A DNA stretch of 64,000 nt from SYIM01 sp039800325 (GTDB taxonomy: Bacteria > Pseudomonadota > Gammaproteobacteria > Burkholderiales > Burkholderiaceae_E): the NCBI GenBank assembly GCA_039800325.1, contig JBDLQY010000231.1, positions 1 through 64,000 of the forward strand, given 5' to 3'. Positions within the stretch are counted from its first letter, which is position 1. Each line of letters starts with the position of its first letter. The notes below the pieces were generated by a model. The model did no database searches and was not told the DNA's origin. It saw only the letters and a program-made list of their open reading frames with translations. Below, piece after piece: positions 17,354 to 26,322 of this stretch. Both the position numbers and the translations under genes were made by a program.

Positions 17354-18298
17354 TTATGCCTGCAGGTTCAGCTCCAGGTAAGCGTCATGCACCGCATTGC
17401 ACAGATCGGCATTGTCGGCCAGAAAACGCTCGAGAAAGTCAGACAGTCCGGGCTCGAAGGCATCCTCGAGCTCTCCGAAGGCCAGCTGTGCACGCAGCAC
17501 CGCAGCCTGCCGCCGTGCAGGTCGACCCGCCTGCTCGGGCAGCGCCTGCAGCACACGTTCAACCTGATCCAGACAGAATCGAAGCGAGCGCGGCAATCGC
17601 GCGTCAAACACCAGAAGCTCTACTACCCGACGCGCGTCGATTGTGTCCCGGTAGGTATCACGATAGGCCTCAAACGCGCTGACTGAGCGCAGCACCGCGC
17701 TGAGCCGGTAGTAACTCATCAGATCATCCGGTGTGACCTCAGCACCTTCACCAGCGCCCTGCTTCACCGACAGAATCCGGGCGGTGTTATCGGCGCGTTC
17801 AAGAAAAGTTCCCAGACGGATAAACAGGTATGACTGATCATGCCGCAATGTCGCCTGAGTGATGCCCCGGAACATATGGCTGCGTTCCTTCACCCATTCG
17901 AAATAAGCCGCATCGGCCGGCTCCGCATGCGAGGTGCGGCGCTGGTGCAACTGCAGCCAGGTGTCGTTGATGTTCTCCCACATCTCAGAGGTAATCGCGC
18001 CACGAACTGCCCGCGCGTTCTCACGCGTGGCATCCAGGCAATTCACAATGCTGGAGGGATGCGTCTTGTCCCACGCCAGAAAGCGCGCCACCTGCTCGGG
18101 GTTAAGCGCTCTTTCGCTCGCCTGAAACGCGGTCAGGGTATCGGTAATAACGAGCGGCTCGGCCGCCAGTTCACGGGCATCGGCCGGACCCGCCACTAAT
18201 GCAAGTGATTGGCCGACATCCAAGATGCGGGCCATGTTCTCGGCGCGCTCAAGATACCGAGACATCCAGTACAGGTGGGCGGCCACGCGCGACAGCAT
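17354..18298 (-). CDS. Alpha-E domain protein (DUF403), Anbu operon
   Basis: 314 residues, almost entirely helical, with the family N-terminus MLSRVAAHLYWMSRYLERAEN and the repeated pattern RLGTFLERADNTARIL. Alpha-E proteins are nearly always encoded next to a circularly permuted ATP-grasp enzyme and Anbu. The biochemical role is unproven; a peptide-modifying system is suggested in the family literature. The start overlaps the stop of the ATP-grasp gene by one base (TGATG), so the two are coupled. Confidence 0.92.
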   Translation of the reverse strand: MLSRVAAHLYWMSRYLERAENMARILDVGQSLALVAGPADARELAAEPLVITDTLTAFQASERALNPEQVARFLAWDKTHPSSIVNCLDATRENARAVRGAITSEMWENINDTWLQLHQRRTSHAEPADAAYFEWVKERSHMFRGITQATLRHDQSYLFIRLGTFLERADNTARILSVKQGAGEGAEVTPDDLMSYYRLSAVLRSVSAFEAYRDTYRDTIDARRVVELLVFDARLPRSLRFCLDQVERVLQALPEQAGRPARRQAAVLRAQLAFGELEDAFEPGLSDFLERFLADNADLCNAVHDAYLELNLQA

Positions 18299-19764
18299 CA
18301 GACCGTCTCCTGCGCCGGCAGACCATCGACCACCCAGGTGTCCTTGGTGCCGCCTCCCTGCGAAGAGTTCACCACCAAAGAGCCCTTGCGAAGCGCTACC
18401 CGAGTGAGCCCGCCGGCCACCAACCGAGGCTCGCGGCTCATCAGCACAAAGGGACGCAGGTCTATATGCCGCGGGGCTACACCCTCTTCAACAAAGGTGG
18501 GGCAGGACGATAGGGTGAGGGTAGGCTGCGCGATGTAGTTGGCCGGATTGGACTTAAGCACTTCACGGAAGCGCTCGATCTCGGCACGGGTACTGGTGGG
18601 GCCCACCAACATGCCATAGCCACCTGCTCCGTGAACCTCCTTCACAACCAGATCAGGCAGGTGGTCCAGTACGTGGCGCAGATCGTCCTCACGCCGACAC
18701 TGCCATGTCGGCACGTTAGCCAGCAAGGGCTCTTCGCCCAGATAAAACCGAATCATGTCGGGCACGTATGGGTAAATGGACTTGTCATCGGCAACGCCGG
18801 TGCCGACCGCATTGGCAATCACCACATTGCCTTGCCGATAAGCCTCAAACAGACCAGGCACTCCCAGCATGGAATCGGGACGAAAGGCGAGCGGGTCAAG
18901 AAACGTGTCGTCGATGCGGCGATAAATAACGTCCACCTGACGAGGCCCTGAAGTGGTGCGCATGAACACTTTATCGCCGCGCACGAACAGATCCTGGCCC
19001 TCGACCAGTTCAACCCCCATCTGCTGCGCCAGAAAGGTGTGCTCGAAGTAGGCGCTGTTGTACCGCCCGGGCGTCAGCAGCACTACGCAGGGATTGTCGA
19101 CCAGCGTGGCCGAACGCAGCGTGCTAAGAAGCACCGCCGGGTAGTGCTCGACGGGTCGGACCCGGTAACGCCGGAAAAGATCGGGAAACAGGCGCATCAT
19201 CGTGCGTCGGTTGGACAGCATATAAGACACGCCCGACGGCACCCTCAGGTTGTCTTCAAGTACGTAGTAGCGGCCGTCGTTGTGGCGGACGATGTCAACC
19301 CCAACGATATGCACGTAGATATCGAAGGGCACCCGTACACCCTTCATCAGCGGCTGAAACTGCGCATTGGCCAAGATCTGCTGGGCAGGCACCACCCCGG
19401 CGCGCAAAATTGCACCATCGTGGTAGATGTCGGCCAGAAATCGATTAATGGCGGTGACCCGCTGGATCAGGCCGCGCTCCAAAAACGCCCATTCATGCCC
19501 CGAAATGATGCGGGGCACCACGTCTGAAGGAATGAGTCGTTCGGTCCCACCATCCTCACCATGAACGGCAAAGGTAATACCGGTGCGCCGAAAGATCAGG
19601 TCAGCCTCATCGCGCTTTTTGGCCATTGACTCGGCGGGATACTGCTCGAGCCACTGCGCGTAGTCTGAATAAGACACGCGAACCGAGCCATCGCTGCACA
19701 GCATCTCGTCAAAGTGACCGTCGGGCGGGGCCAGTGGCCTGATGGCGGCGTCTGTCATACGCAC
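18298..19764 (-). CDS. Circularly permuted ATP-grasp (type 2) protein, Anbu operon
   Basis: 488 residues. Family hallmarks are YAQWLEQYPAESMAKKRDEA near the N-terminus, LTPGRYNSAYFEHTFLAQQM in the middle, VDVIYRRIDDTFLDP, and VVIANAVGTGVADDKSIYPY. It is predicted to activate a carboxylate with ATP and join it to an amine or thiol, possibly tagging peptides. It is the first gene of the three-gene Anbu operon and is separated from fur by about 100 bases. The transglutaminase-like gene that usually completes this operon is missing from both flanks. Confidence 0.92.
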   Translation of the reverse strand: MRMTDAAIRPLAPPDGHFDEMLCSDGSVRVSYSDYAQWLEQYPAESMAKKRDEADLIFRRTGITFAVHGEDGGTERLIPSDVVPRIISGHEWAFLERGLIQRVTAINRFLADIYHDGAILRAGVVPAQQILANAQFQPLMKGVRVPFDIYVHIVGVDIVRHNDGRYYVLEDNLRVPSGVSYMLSNRRTMMRLFPDLFRRYRVRPVEHYPAVLLSTLRSATLVDNPCVVLLTPGRYNSAYFEHTFLAQQMGVELVEGQDLFVRGDKVFMRTTSGPRQVDVIYRRIDDTFLDPLAFRPDSMLGVPGLFEAYRQGNVVIANAVGTGVADDKSIYPYVPDMIRFYLGEEPLLANVPTWQCRREDDLRHVLDHLPDLVVKEVHGAGGYGMLVGPTSTRAEIERFREVLKSNPANYIAQPTLTLSSCPTFVEEGVAPRHIDLRPFVLMSREPRLVAGGLTRVALRKGSLVVNSSQGGGTKDTWVVDGLPAQETV

Positions 19765-19866
19765 TCAGTAAGCAAGCCCTGGGCCATCGCCCACCACTGC
19801 GGGGCAAGTTCGTGCGTCTTGGATTAAAGGTCGCGACGAGCAGCCGATGCCACCGCGAATGGCCAC

Positions 19867-20319
19867 TCAGGCAAGTCTGTCGACCTGGGCTTGCGCAAGT
19901 CGATGTTCGCAGTCGTCCTTGACGCAGTTACCGTAGAGCGCCAAGGCATGGTCTTGCAGGGCAAAGCCGCGATCGCGTGCGATACGACTCTGGCGCGTCT
20001 CGATCTCTGGATCAAAAAATTCCTCGACGCGGCCACATTGCAGGCAGACCAGGTGATCATGGTGATCGCCGCCATTGAGCTCAAACAAGGCCCGGCCCGA
20101 CTCAAAGTTACCGCGTTTGAGCACTCCAGCCTGTTCGAATTGCATCAGTACGCGATAAACCGTAGCCAGACCAATATCCTGCTTATCAACCAGTAACTCT
20201 TTGTAGACATCCTCCGCGCTCATGTGACGCTGCCGGCCACGCTGAAAAATTTCAAGAATCTTCAAACGCGGAGCGGTGGCCTTGAGACCGATACTCTTGA
20301 GCTGGGAGGGTGAAGGCAT
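19867..20319 (-). CDS. fur: Ferric uptake regulator Fur
   Basis: 150 residues from the start at 20319 (MPSPSQLKSIGLKATAPRLKIL), chosen because it matches the Fur N-terminus; the frame is open to 20457. A winged-helix DNA-binding half (MSAEDVYKELL, IGLATVYRVLMQFEQAGVL) is followed by the metal-binding half with GGDHHDHLVCLQCGRVEEF. That segment holds the histidines and a CxxC, although the C-terminal CxxC pair is not evident. It represses iron uptake genes when Fe(II)-bound. It is divergent from bamE, a widely conserved arrangement. Confidence 0.96.
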   Translation of the reverse strand: MPSPSQLKSIGLKATAPRLKILEIFQRGRQRHMSAEDVYKELLVDKQDIGLATVYRVLMQFEQAGVLKRGNFESGRALFELNGGDHHDHLVCLQCGRVEEFFDPEIETRQSRIARDRGFALQDHALALYGNCVKDDCEHRLAQAQVDRLA

Positions 20320-20412
20320 AAAAAAGGGTGCGCCGATACCGTGATGGTCTGATCTCTTTGTATCATAAGGGCTTGCCGTCACGGCGGCGGTCTTATTCCC
20401 TACCTGGAAGTC

Positions 20413-20874
20413 ATGCCAAGCAACCGCAATCCCCTGTCCTGCCGCAGGCCCGCGCAACCCGCCGCACGAGCCTTCGCGTCTACGCTGCTGCTTGCAAGCC
20501 TAGCGCTCATGGTGGGCTGCACCTCCAGCGACCCATCTAGAACCGGGCTTTTGCAGCCTTACCGCATGGATCTGCCTCAGGGCAACTACCTGACTCAGGA
20601 GATGGTCGAGCGGATACGGCCCGGCATGACGCCCGAACAGGTTCGCGAAATGCTGGGCTCGCCGCTGCTTAATCACGTGTTTCATGCCGATCGCTGGGAC
20701 TATGTTTTTCGCTATCGCCACCCTAACGGACAAGCCGAACAGCGCCGCGTTACCGTGCTGTTTCGCGATGGTCGCGTCGCGGAGTTAAGGGCTGACGCGC
20801 TTCCGGCTCGTGAAGACCCTAAAGACCCGGCATTACCAGGGTTTCGGCAGCCCCCGATCAAACCCCGTTCCTGA
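20413..20874 (+). CDS. bamE: Outer membrane assembly lipoprotein BamE (OmlA/SmpA)
   Basis: 153 residues. The signal peptide ends in the lipobox LMVGC with the lipidated cysteine at 36. The SmpA/OmlA domain follows, with the conserved LTQEMVERIRPGMTPEQVREMLGSP and WDYVFRYRHPNG. It is a lipoprotein of the BAM complex that inserts outer-membrane beta-barrels. It is divergent from fur and 12 bases before dapB. Confidence 0.95.
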   Translation: MPSNRNPLSCRRPAQPAARAFASTLLLASLALMVGCTSSDPSRTGLLQPYRMDLPQGNYLTQEMVERIRPGMTPEQVREMLGSPLLNHVFHADRWDYVFRYRHPNGQAEQRRVTVLFRDGRVAELRADALPAREDPKDPALPGFRQPPIKPRS

Positions 20875-20886
20875 CTGGACTTTTAC

Positions 20887-21690
20887 ATGACGATGAGAAT
20901 CTCTGTGGCGGGCGCCTCCGGCCGCATGGGCCGCATGCTGATCGAAGCCGTACTGGCCGCACCCGATGCTGAACTCGCCGGTGCGCTTGATGTCGCAGGC
21001 CATCCATCTATAGGTCTCGATGCCGGAGACTTCCTGGGGCGCAAGACGGGTGTCGTGGTCAGCGACGATCCCGCGCAGGCGCTGGCACGCGCCCAGTTTC
21101 TCATCGACTTCACGCGCCCGGAAGGCACGCTTGCGCATCTTGAGCATTGCATGCGCTTGGGTGTGCATGCCGTCATCGGCACAACCGGATTCGACGATGC
21201 CGGCAAGGCCGCCATCGCACGTGCGTCCGAGCGTATCGGCATCGTATTCGCGCCCAACATGAGCGTAGGCGTCAATGTCACACTGAAACTGCTGGAAGTG
21301 GCCGCCCGTATTCTCAACACGGGTTACGACATCGAGATCATCGAGGCGCATCACCGGCACAAGATCGACGCCCCGTCAGGCACCGCCCTCAGAATGGGTG
21401 AGGTCGTCGCTCATGCGCTTGGGCGTGACCTGAAACATGTGGCGGTGTATGGCCGCGAAGGCGTTACCGGTGAGCGTGATCCGTCCACCATCGGATTTGC
21501 CACTGTACGCGGGGGCGACATCGTGGGCGATCACACGGTTCTGTTTGCTGGCACCGGCGAGCGCATTGAAATCACGCACCGAGCTGCAAGCCGCGTGACG
21601 TACGCCCACGGATCGCTGCGCGCGTGTCGCTTTCTGGCAGAGCGAAAAACCGGTCTTTACGATATGGCCGCCGTGCTGGGCTTGAGCTAG
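20887..21690 (+). CDS. dapB: 4-hydroxy-tetrahydrodipicolinate reductase
   Basis: 267 residues. It reduces hydroxytetrahydrodipicolinate with NAD(P)H in lysine and peptidoglycan synthesis. The Rossmann motif VAGASGRMGR lies at 7-16, the GTTGF loop near 98-102, and the catalytic EAHHRHKIDAPSGTA at 153-166. The alternative start two codons downstream (MRIS) is equally plausible. Its stop shares the palindrome CTAG with the stop of the convergent ChaN-like gene. Confidence 0.97.
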   Translation: MTMRISVAGASGRMGRMLIEAVLAAPDAELAGALDVAGHPSIGLDAGDFLGRKTGVVVSDDPAQALARAQFLIDFTRPEGTLAHLEHCMRLGVHAVIGTTGFDDAGKAAIARASERIGIVFAPNMSVGVNVTLKLLEVAARILNTGYDIEIIEAHHRHKIDAPSGTALRMGEVVAHALGRDLKHVAVYGREGVTGERDPSTIGFATVRGGDIVGDHTVLFAGTGERIEITHRAASRVTYAHGSLRACRFLAERKTGLYDMAAVLGLS

Positions 21691-22625
21691 CCTGCACGGC
21701 CGAAGCGCTTGCGCAGAGACTCGCACGGGTCGTCCCTGATCTGTGCCTTTGTACGAACCACCTCATCGAAGACGGCGTCGTCACGATCCTTGGTCTCGAG
21801 CAATCCCAGGGATAGAAGCCGGTTTTCCCCCAGGCGCCCGGACAGATGCCGCGGCACGCCCAAATCGCTGCGAACATGGCCATTACCGGCCAGAAACACC
21901 ACCATGGGCCTGCGTGTTTTTACAGATTCGGATAGCGCCCTAGGTCCGTCTATGGCCGAGCGCATAGCCTCAAGCAAGGCTTCCGCCATGCGCGCATCGC
22001 GAGCGCGTTGTGCTCTCACCATGGGAGCGATCATGCGCTCAGGCAACAGACCGCAGTGCCCTTCCCGGATCAGGGCCGCCATGGCAGTTTCGTCAGCCTC
22101 AGCCCAGTCCGGTGGGCGCTGGTCAGCCAGCCGGTGTGCCTGCCCCCGTGCAATCGACATCGTCTGCGCGGGCGACAGGTTAGCCCCTCGCACTTCGATG
22201 CCTTCCCTAAGCGCCCAGCGTATCACCGGGCCATAAAGCCTCCAGTCCCAGCCCTTGAAGTTAAAGCCGCCTGCGTCGGCCAGCGAGCGCGCTGCTCGAT
22301 CGAGGTCATCGTCGGAATCAGGAATTGACGTCATAGCCGCTTGAGCAGCGGCCAGTCGCGGCTGAGCATCCGCATCTAGTTGCTCCATCACGAGGATGAG
22401 CCTACGATCGCGAGCAAGCTGGCGCAGCCAGTCCAGACGCCTGTGATGCTGCTCGACATTGTCGTGAATCTCGCCCAAGAGCAGGACGTCAGCCCTAGAT
22501 AACCGCTGCACAAGCGAGGCATCTGTGTCCTCAACCAGCGGTGCCTCACTAACACGCGGTGAAAGGGCGCACCCCGTCAGAGTCAGGACAAAGAGCATCG
22601 CCGCAAGCGGGCGTCGATTTGGCAT
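21687..22625 (-). CDS. ChaN-family (iron-regulated) lipoprotein
   Basis: About 312 residues from the Met at 22625, which gives a lipoprotein signal (PNRRPLAAMLFVLTLTGC); the frame is open further, to 22715, but an earlier start would bury that signal. The body has the ChaN/DUF399 motifs VLLLGEIHDNVEQHHRRL and LVMEQLDAD, plus MVFLAGNGHVRSDLGVPRHL near the C-terminus. ChaN homologues are outer-membrane-attached, haem-binding, Fur-regulated lipoproteins, and the function remains poorly known. It is divergent from tonB, which fits an iron or metal uptake context. Confidence 0.82.
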   Translation of the reverse strand: MPNRRPLAAMLFVLTLTGCALSPRVSEAPLVEDTDASLVQRLSRADVLLLGEIHDNVEQHHRRLDWLRQLARDRRLILVMEQLDADAQPRLAAAQAAMTSIPDSDDDLDRAARSLADAGGFNFKGWDWRLYGPVIRWALREGIEVRGANLSPAQTMSIARGQAHRLADQRPPDWAEADETAMAALIREGHCGLLPERMIAPMVRAQRARDARMAEALLEAMRSAIDGPRALSESVKTRRPMVVFLAGNGHVRSDLGVPRHLSGRLGENRLLSLGLLETKDRDDAVFDEVVRTKAQIRDDPCESLRKRFGRAG

Positions 22626-22699
22626 CATCCACATTGCGTCCATCCAATGGCCTGCTATCCGAGAAAGCCCTGAAACCCCAATTCCAAACACCCACAATC

Positions 22700-23722
22700 G
22701 TGGCGCTGTCCGCATCCTCGCACGATCCGGGCTGGCGGTTGCTGAACTGGCCCCTGCTTGCCCTGGTGCTGGTGCTGCATGGGGCCGTGCTGTTCATGCT
22801 CTCACGCCATGAAGGGATGAACGAACGGATCGCGGAATCAACCGAGGCGCCACAGTTTCAGGTCAGCCTGCTAGCCAACGCGCCACATTCACTCCAAAAC
22901 GCGATTGCAGCGGGCGATGCGCCTGATAAGCGTCAGCGCACTGTAGACCCGGGACCGCCCAGCCCATCGGCCCAGGCAGTAGCTGCCCCCCAGCAGGCTG
23001 CTGAGCGGGCTCCGGTAACCCCTGCTGCCTCTACGCGAATTCCGGCAGCCGATGCTGCAACCTCTACGCCGACCCCGGCACCGGTAGCAGCAGCCTCTAA
23101 GCCAGCCCCGGCTCAGACGCGTGACCAGGGCTCTGGTCAGAACCCTAAGCCGACTGTCGATAAGGCCGCCGCTCAAACAAGCCCCCTGGGTAGCAGCCCG
23201 TTTGGCGGCTCCTCCAGAGCAGCGAGCGCACCCGATGGCGGTCCTGACGGCGTGGCGAACGGCCCCAGGAGCAACCCCGATCGCAGCCCAGACAGTAGCC
23301 CCCTCAGCAGCCCAGAGCCCGGTCAGAAAACACGCCAGAACCTCGAAATACGCCAGGACCTCGCCGGCCACGGACAGGCAGGCATCGACGCGCAGGACTC
23401 GTTCGGTACACCCTCGCGCGCTGCTCCGGCGAGCAGAACCCAGCCCCGCGTCGACGCAAGCTGGACCGGGAACGCCCCGCCCCCCTACCCACCCCTGGCG
23501 CGGCGCCTCAAACTGGAAGGAGAAGTCTGGCTATCCGTGCATGTGGCGGCGGACGGTCGCGTTCTACAGGTCAGCGTCGCTCGCAGCAGCGGTCATGACA
23601 TGCTGGACACGACCGCGGTCGAATCCGTGAAAAAATGGCGCTTTGAACCGGCAACACTGGACGGCAAACCGGTGGCTGAGTGGTATCACAACTGGCATTG
23701 GCATTTCCGCATTCACGATTAA
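22700..23722 (+). CDS. tonB: TonB energy-transduction protein
   Basis: About 340 residues from a GTG at 22700; the frame is open to 22559 but the upstream part would overlap the start of the divergent lipoprotein gene. One N-terminal membrane anchor (LLNWPLLALVLVLHGAVLFML) is followed by a long proline/alanine/serine-rich periplasmic spacer and a C-terminal TonB domain (YPPLARRLKLEGEVWLSVHV, then KKWRFEPATLDGKPV). It couples the proton motive force to outer-membrane receptors such as BtuB. It is first in tonB-exbB-exbD. The exact start is uncertain. Confidence 0.88.
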   Translation: MALSASSHDPGWRLLNWPLLALVLVLHGAVLFMLSRHEGMNERIAESTEAPQFQVSLLANAPHSLQNAIAAGDAPDKRQRTVDPGPPSPSAQAVAAPQQAAERAPVTPAASTRIPAADAATSTPTPAPVAAASKPAPAQTRDQGSGQNPKPTVDKAAAQTSPLGSSPFGGSSRAASAPDGGPDGVANGPRSNPDRSPDSSPLSSPEPGQKTRQNLEIRQDLAGHGQAGIDAQDSFGTPSRAAPASRTQPRVDASWTGNAPPPYPPLARRLKLEGEVWLSVHVAADGRVLQVSVARSSGHDMLDTTAVESVKKWRFEPATLDGKPVAEWYHNWHWHFRIHD

Positions 23723-23732
23723 GGACGCGCGC

Positions 23733-24479
23733 TTGGAACCGAAATCATTGGGTCTGATGCACTTCTGGGCTGCTGGCGATGCCGTCACCCACTCGGTAGC
23801 CTGGATTTTGCTGGCGATGTCTGTGCTCAGCTGGTACCTGATACTGGCTCGCACGATACGCGCTATCGGCCTGCGCAGCCGCTCGCGCAAGGCCCTTGAT
23901 CTGTTCTGGTCGTCGCCCTCAATAGATGCCGGCATCGCGCAGCTCGCACGCCTGGATACCGACCGAATCTTTGTGCCCCTGGCTGAGCAGGCTCGTCAAT
24001 CGCTCGCGCCTGTACCGAAGGCCAGCCTGGACGGCGCAATCGAGGCGAACGAACGCCTGACCCGCGCATTACGTCAGGCCCTACAACAGGCGTCTTCGCG
24101 CCTGGAAGCCGGGCAGACTCTGCTCGCATCGGTGGGCAGCACCTCGCCCTTCGTGGGGCTATTCGGCACTGTGTGGGGCATCTATCACGCCCTCATCCAG
24201 ATCGCGGCCAGCGGACAGGTTCAGATTGATCGGGTCGCCGGCCCCGTTGGCGAGGCGCTGATCATGACCGCCGCAGGTTTGGCGGTCGCGATACCCGCCG
24301 TACTGGCCTATAACGCGTTTACCCGGCTCAATCGTCTGACACTTGCCGAGCTCGACGGGTTCGCTCATGACCTGTTTGCCTGGGCCCGACAGGGTACTCA
24401 CACCCTAGCCCGAGATGCCTCTGCACAAACCCCCTCGACCGGCTCTGCTTTACAGCCGGGTTCCAGCAGCCCTCGCTGA
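23733..24479 (+). CDS. exbB: ExbB, TonB-associated proton channel subunit (MotA/TolQ/ExbB family)
   Basis: About 248 residues using a TTG start at 23733, chosen because AAGGA sits seven bases upstream; the first in-frame ATG is at 23757 and the frame opens earlier inside tonB. It has three membrane segments, with the family core GSTSPFVGLFGTVWGIYHAL and GPVGEALIMTAAGLAVAIPAVLAYN. With ExbD it forms the motor that drives TonB. The C-terminal tail is serine/proline-rich and variable. Confidence 0.9.
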   Translation: MEPKSLGLMHFWAAGDAVTHSVAWILLAMSVLSWYLILARTIRAIGLRSRSRKALDLFWSSPSIDAGIAQLARLDTDRIFVPLAEQARQSLAPVPKASLDGAIEANERLTRALRQALQQASSRLEAGQTLLASVGSTSPFVGLFGTVWGIYHALIQIAASGQVQIDRVAGPVGEALIMTAAGLAVAIPAVLAYNAFTRLNRLTLAELDGFAHDLFAWARQGTHTLARDASAQTPSTGSALQPGSSSPR

Positions 24480-24491
24480 GGTCATTTGGCC

Positions 24492-24917
24492 GTGGCATTT
24501 GGCAGCTTCGACTCACGCCCAGGCAGTCAGCCCATGGCAGACATCAACACCACGCCGCTGGTTGATGTGATGCTGGTGCTCCTGGTTATTTTTATCATCA
24601 CGGCGCCGCTGATCACGCAAGCGATCCGTCTCGATCTTCCCGATGCCAAGGCGCCCGTTGTGACCGACCCTGGCGATGTCATCACCGTGTCGCTCGATGC
24701 CAAAGGCGTTCTTTACTGGAATAACGAAGCGCTGGCCGACCTCAAAGAATTCGAGCAAAGACTGGGAAAACTCGCCGCAGATCGGCCCAATAGCGCGATC
24801 AACCTGCGCGCTGATCGCGACACTCGATACCAGCAAATCGCCGAGGTCTTGTCGATCAGTCAGCAGGCTGGCATTACCCGACTGGGTTTCATCACTGATA
24901 CGCCGGCGGCGCGCTAA
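24492..24917 (+). CDS. exbD: ExbD, TonB-associated motor subunit (ExbD/TolR family)
   Basis: About 141 residues. A GTG at 24492 has a reasonable ribosome site (TGAGG); a TTG at 24486 is the alternative. The single membrane helix carries the essential aspartate in ADINTTPLVDVMLVLLVIFI, followed by a periplasmic domain ending NLRADRDTRYQQIAEVLSISQQAG. It works with ExbB and TonB. It converges on the TldE gene with 49 bases between stops and no clear terminator. Confidence 0.92.
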   Translation: MAFGSFDSRPGSQPMADINTTPLVDVMLVLLVIFIITAPLITQAIRLDLPDAKAPVVTDPGDVITVSLDAKGVLYWNNEALADLKEFEQRLGKLAADRPNSAINLRADRDTRYQQIAEVLSISQQAGITRLGFITDTPAAR

Positions 24918-24966
24918 GCAAGACCGCTGGCATCGGAGCGCAGTGGGCGCGTGGCCTTATCCGGCC

Positions 24967-26322
24967 TCAGAGGGTGAAGTTCATCGAGCCAAGCAGCGCG
25001 GCCGGGGCGGCAATGCCACCGAAATTGCGTGATTCCCAGGTATCGTTATTCGGGAACCAATGCACACGATCTCCGAGTCCCAGCAAGGTATCACCCAAAA
25101 GGCTGTACAGGCTGTCATCAAAACGCATCACCGCCACGGGGGCCACGGGTTCGCCCCCTCGAACCAGCCAGGTTGCAAAGCGCGTCATTCCGGTGACTCG
25201 CGCCGCAGATCGATCCGAATGATTGAGATACCAAAACTGGTTAATCATCAGACCATCGCCCAGGGCAGACAGCAATTGCTCATGCTCAATCCGCCCCGGG
25301 GCGATGCTCAACGCCTGCGGTGCTTCGGAATCGGACGCACCCGTTGCCGCCAATCCGAATTCACGGGCACTGCGCGCGCACACCAGCTCGCTAGCGCCGA
25401 CCCCCGCCTCAATGAGACTGAGCCGGGGCGGTCGCGCGAAACCCAACTCATGAAAAGCGGGCACTCCTGCCTGCTCTAAATCGTCCGAAAACCAGAGCGT
25501 CTTCGATAGGGTCTGCTGCCCGGACCACAATCGAGCCAGTGGCGAGATGCCTGTGACTCGGGCCCGCGCTGAAAAACCATCCCAGGCCAGCATCCCAGCC
25601 AGATCGGCCATTGCCCGCGGGCTCAGTGCCACGCGGTACTCACCCGGTTCGAGTACCAGCGGATCGCGTCTGAGTAACTGTGCACGGGCGCACGCCGAGA
25701 CGATCGCCTGCTCAAGCCCACGCCTATCCCAGTGACCGGCCGCAACACGGTCCTGAATTGCGCGGTCACCCGCTGCATGGACGGTGAAGCCGGTGTCACA
25801 CCAGGCGCTCTCATGGTAGAGACGGTGGCCCAGGCTGCTCGCAAGCCCGCAGGCTACCGGGCCTGCTGCATGGAAGCCCACTAAATCTGCCGCACCCGCC
25901 GACGAGCACACGGTGTCAACAACCTCGTCCGGGTTGGGCATACGACCAGGCTGAATCTGCTGTGATGTGCGAGCGTCACGATCAAAATCCAGCCACGGAT
26001 CGACAGCAGATAAACCGATTAAATATCGCAAGGTCTGATGTGCCTGGCGCAATACCTGATGGTCATGCTCGTGACCCGTGAGGGTGCACTGCATGACCGC
26101 CTGTCGTCCATTGGTCATCAGATGCAGACGCGCCGTCATGCGCTCAACGCGCCCAATTTGGCGAACCTGCGCTCGATTAAAGCGCATGAACTCAGACTGC
26201 TCGCCATCGAATCCGGCGAACAGCACCTCGCCCGCCTGGGCGTGCTCACCCACGTAACTGGCCAATCGGTGAAAGGCGGACACTAAAGAGCGGTCAGGCT
26301 GCGCCACCAAAGACCTCAACAT
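24967..26322 (-). CDS. TldE/PmbA-like subunit of a TldD/TldE metallopeptidase
   Basis: About 451 residues. It shows the TldE/PmbA layout and lacks the HExxxH zinc site, so it would be the non-catalytic partner. Recognisable parts are HESAWCDTGFTVHAAGDRAIQ in the middle and the C-terminal GDGLMINQFWYLNHSDRSAARVTGMTRF. The ATG at 26322 overlaps tldD; a GTG at 26307 preceded by AGG is an alternative start. TldD/TldE heterodimers cleave unstructured peptides (for example microcin B17 precursor and CcdA). Here the pair is the tail of the riboswitch-controlled btuB-btuF operon, which is unusual. Confidence 0.85.
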   Translation of the reverse strand: MLRSLVAQPDRSLVSAFHRLASYVGEHAQAGEVLFAGFDGEQSEFMRFNRAQVRQIGRVERMTARLHLMTNGRQAVMQCTLTGHEHDHQVLRQAHQTLRYLIGLSAVDPWLDFDRDARTSQQIQPGRMPNPDEVVDTVCSSAGAADLVGFHAAGPVACGLASSLGHRLYHESAWCDTGFTVHAAGDRAIQDRVAAGHWDRRGLEQAIVSACARAQLLRRDPLVLEPGEYRVALSPRAMADLAGMLAWDGFSARARVTGISPLARLWSGQQTLSKTLWFSDDLEQAGVPAFHELGFARPPRLSLIEAGVGASELVCARSAREFGLAATGASDSEAPQALSIAPGRIEHEQLLSALGDGLMINQFWYLNHSDRSAARVTGMTRFATWLVRGGEPVAPVAVMRFDDSLYSLLGDTLLGLGDRVHWFPNNDTWESRNFGGIAAPAALLGSMNFTL

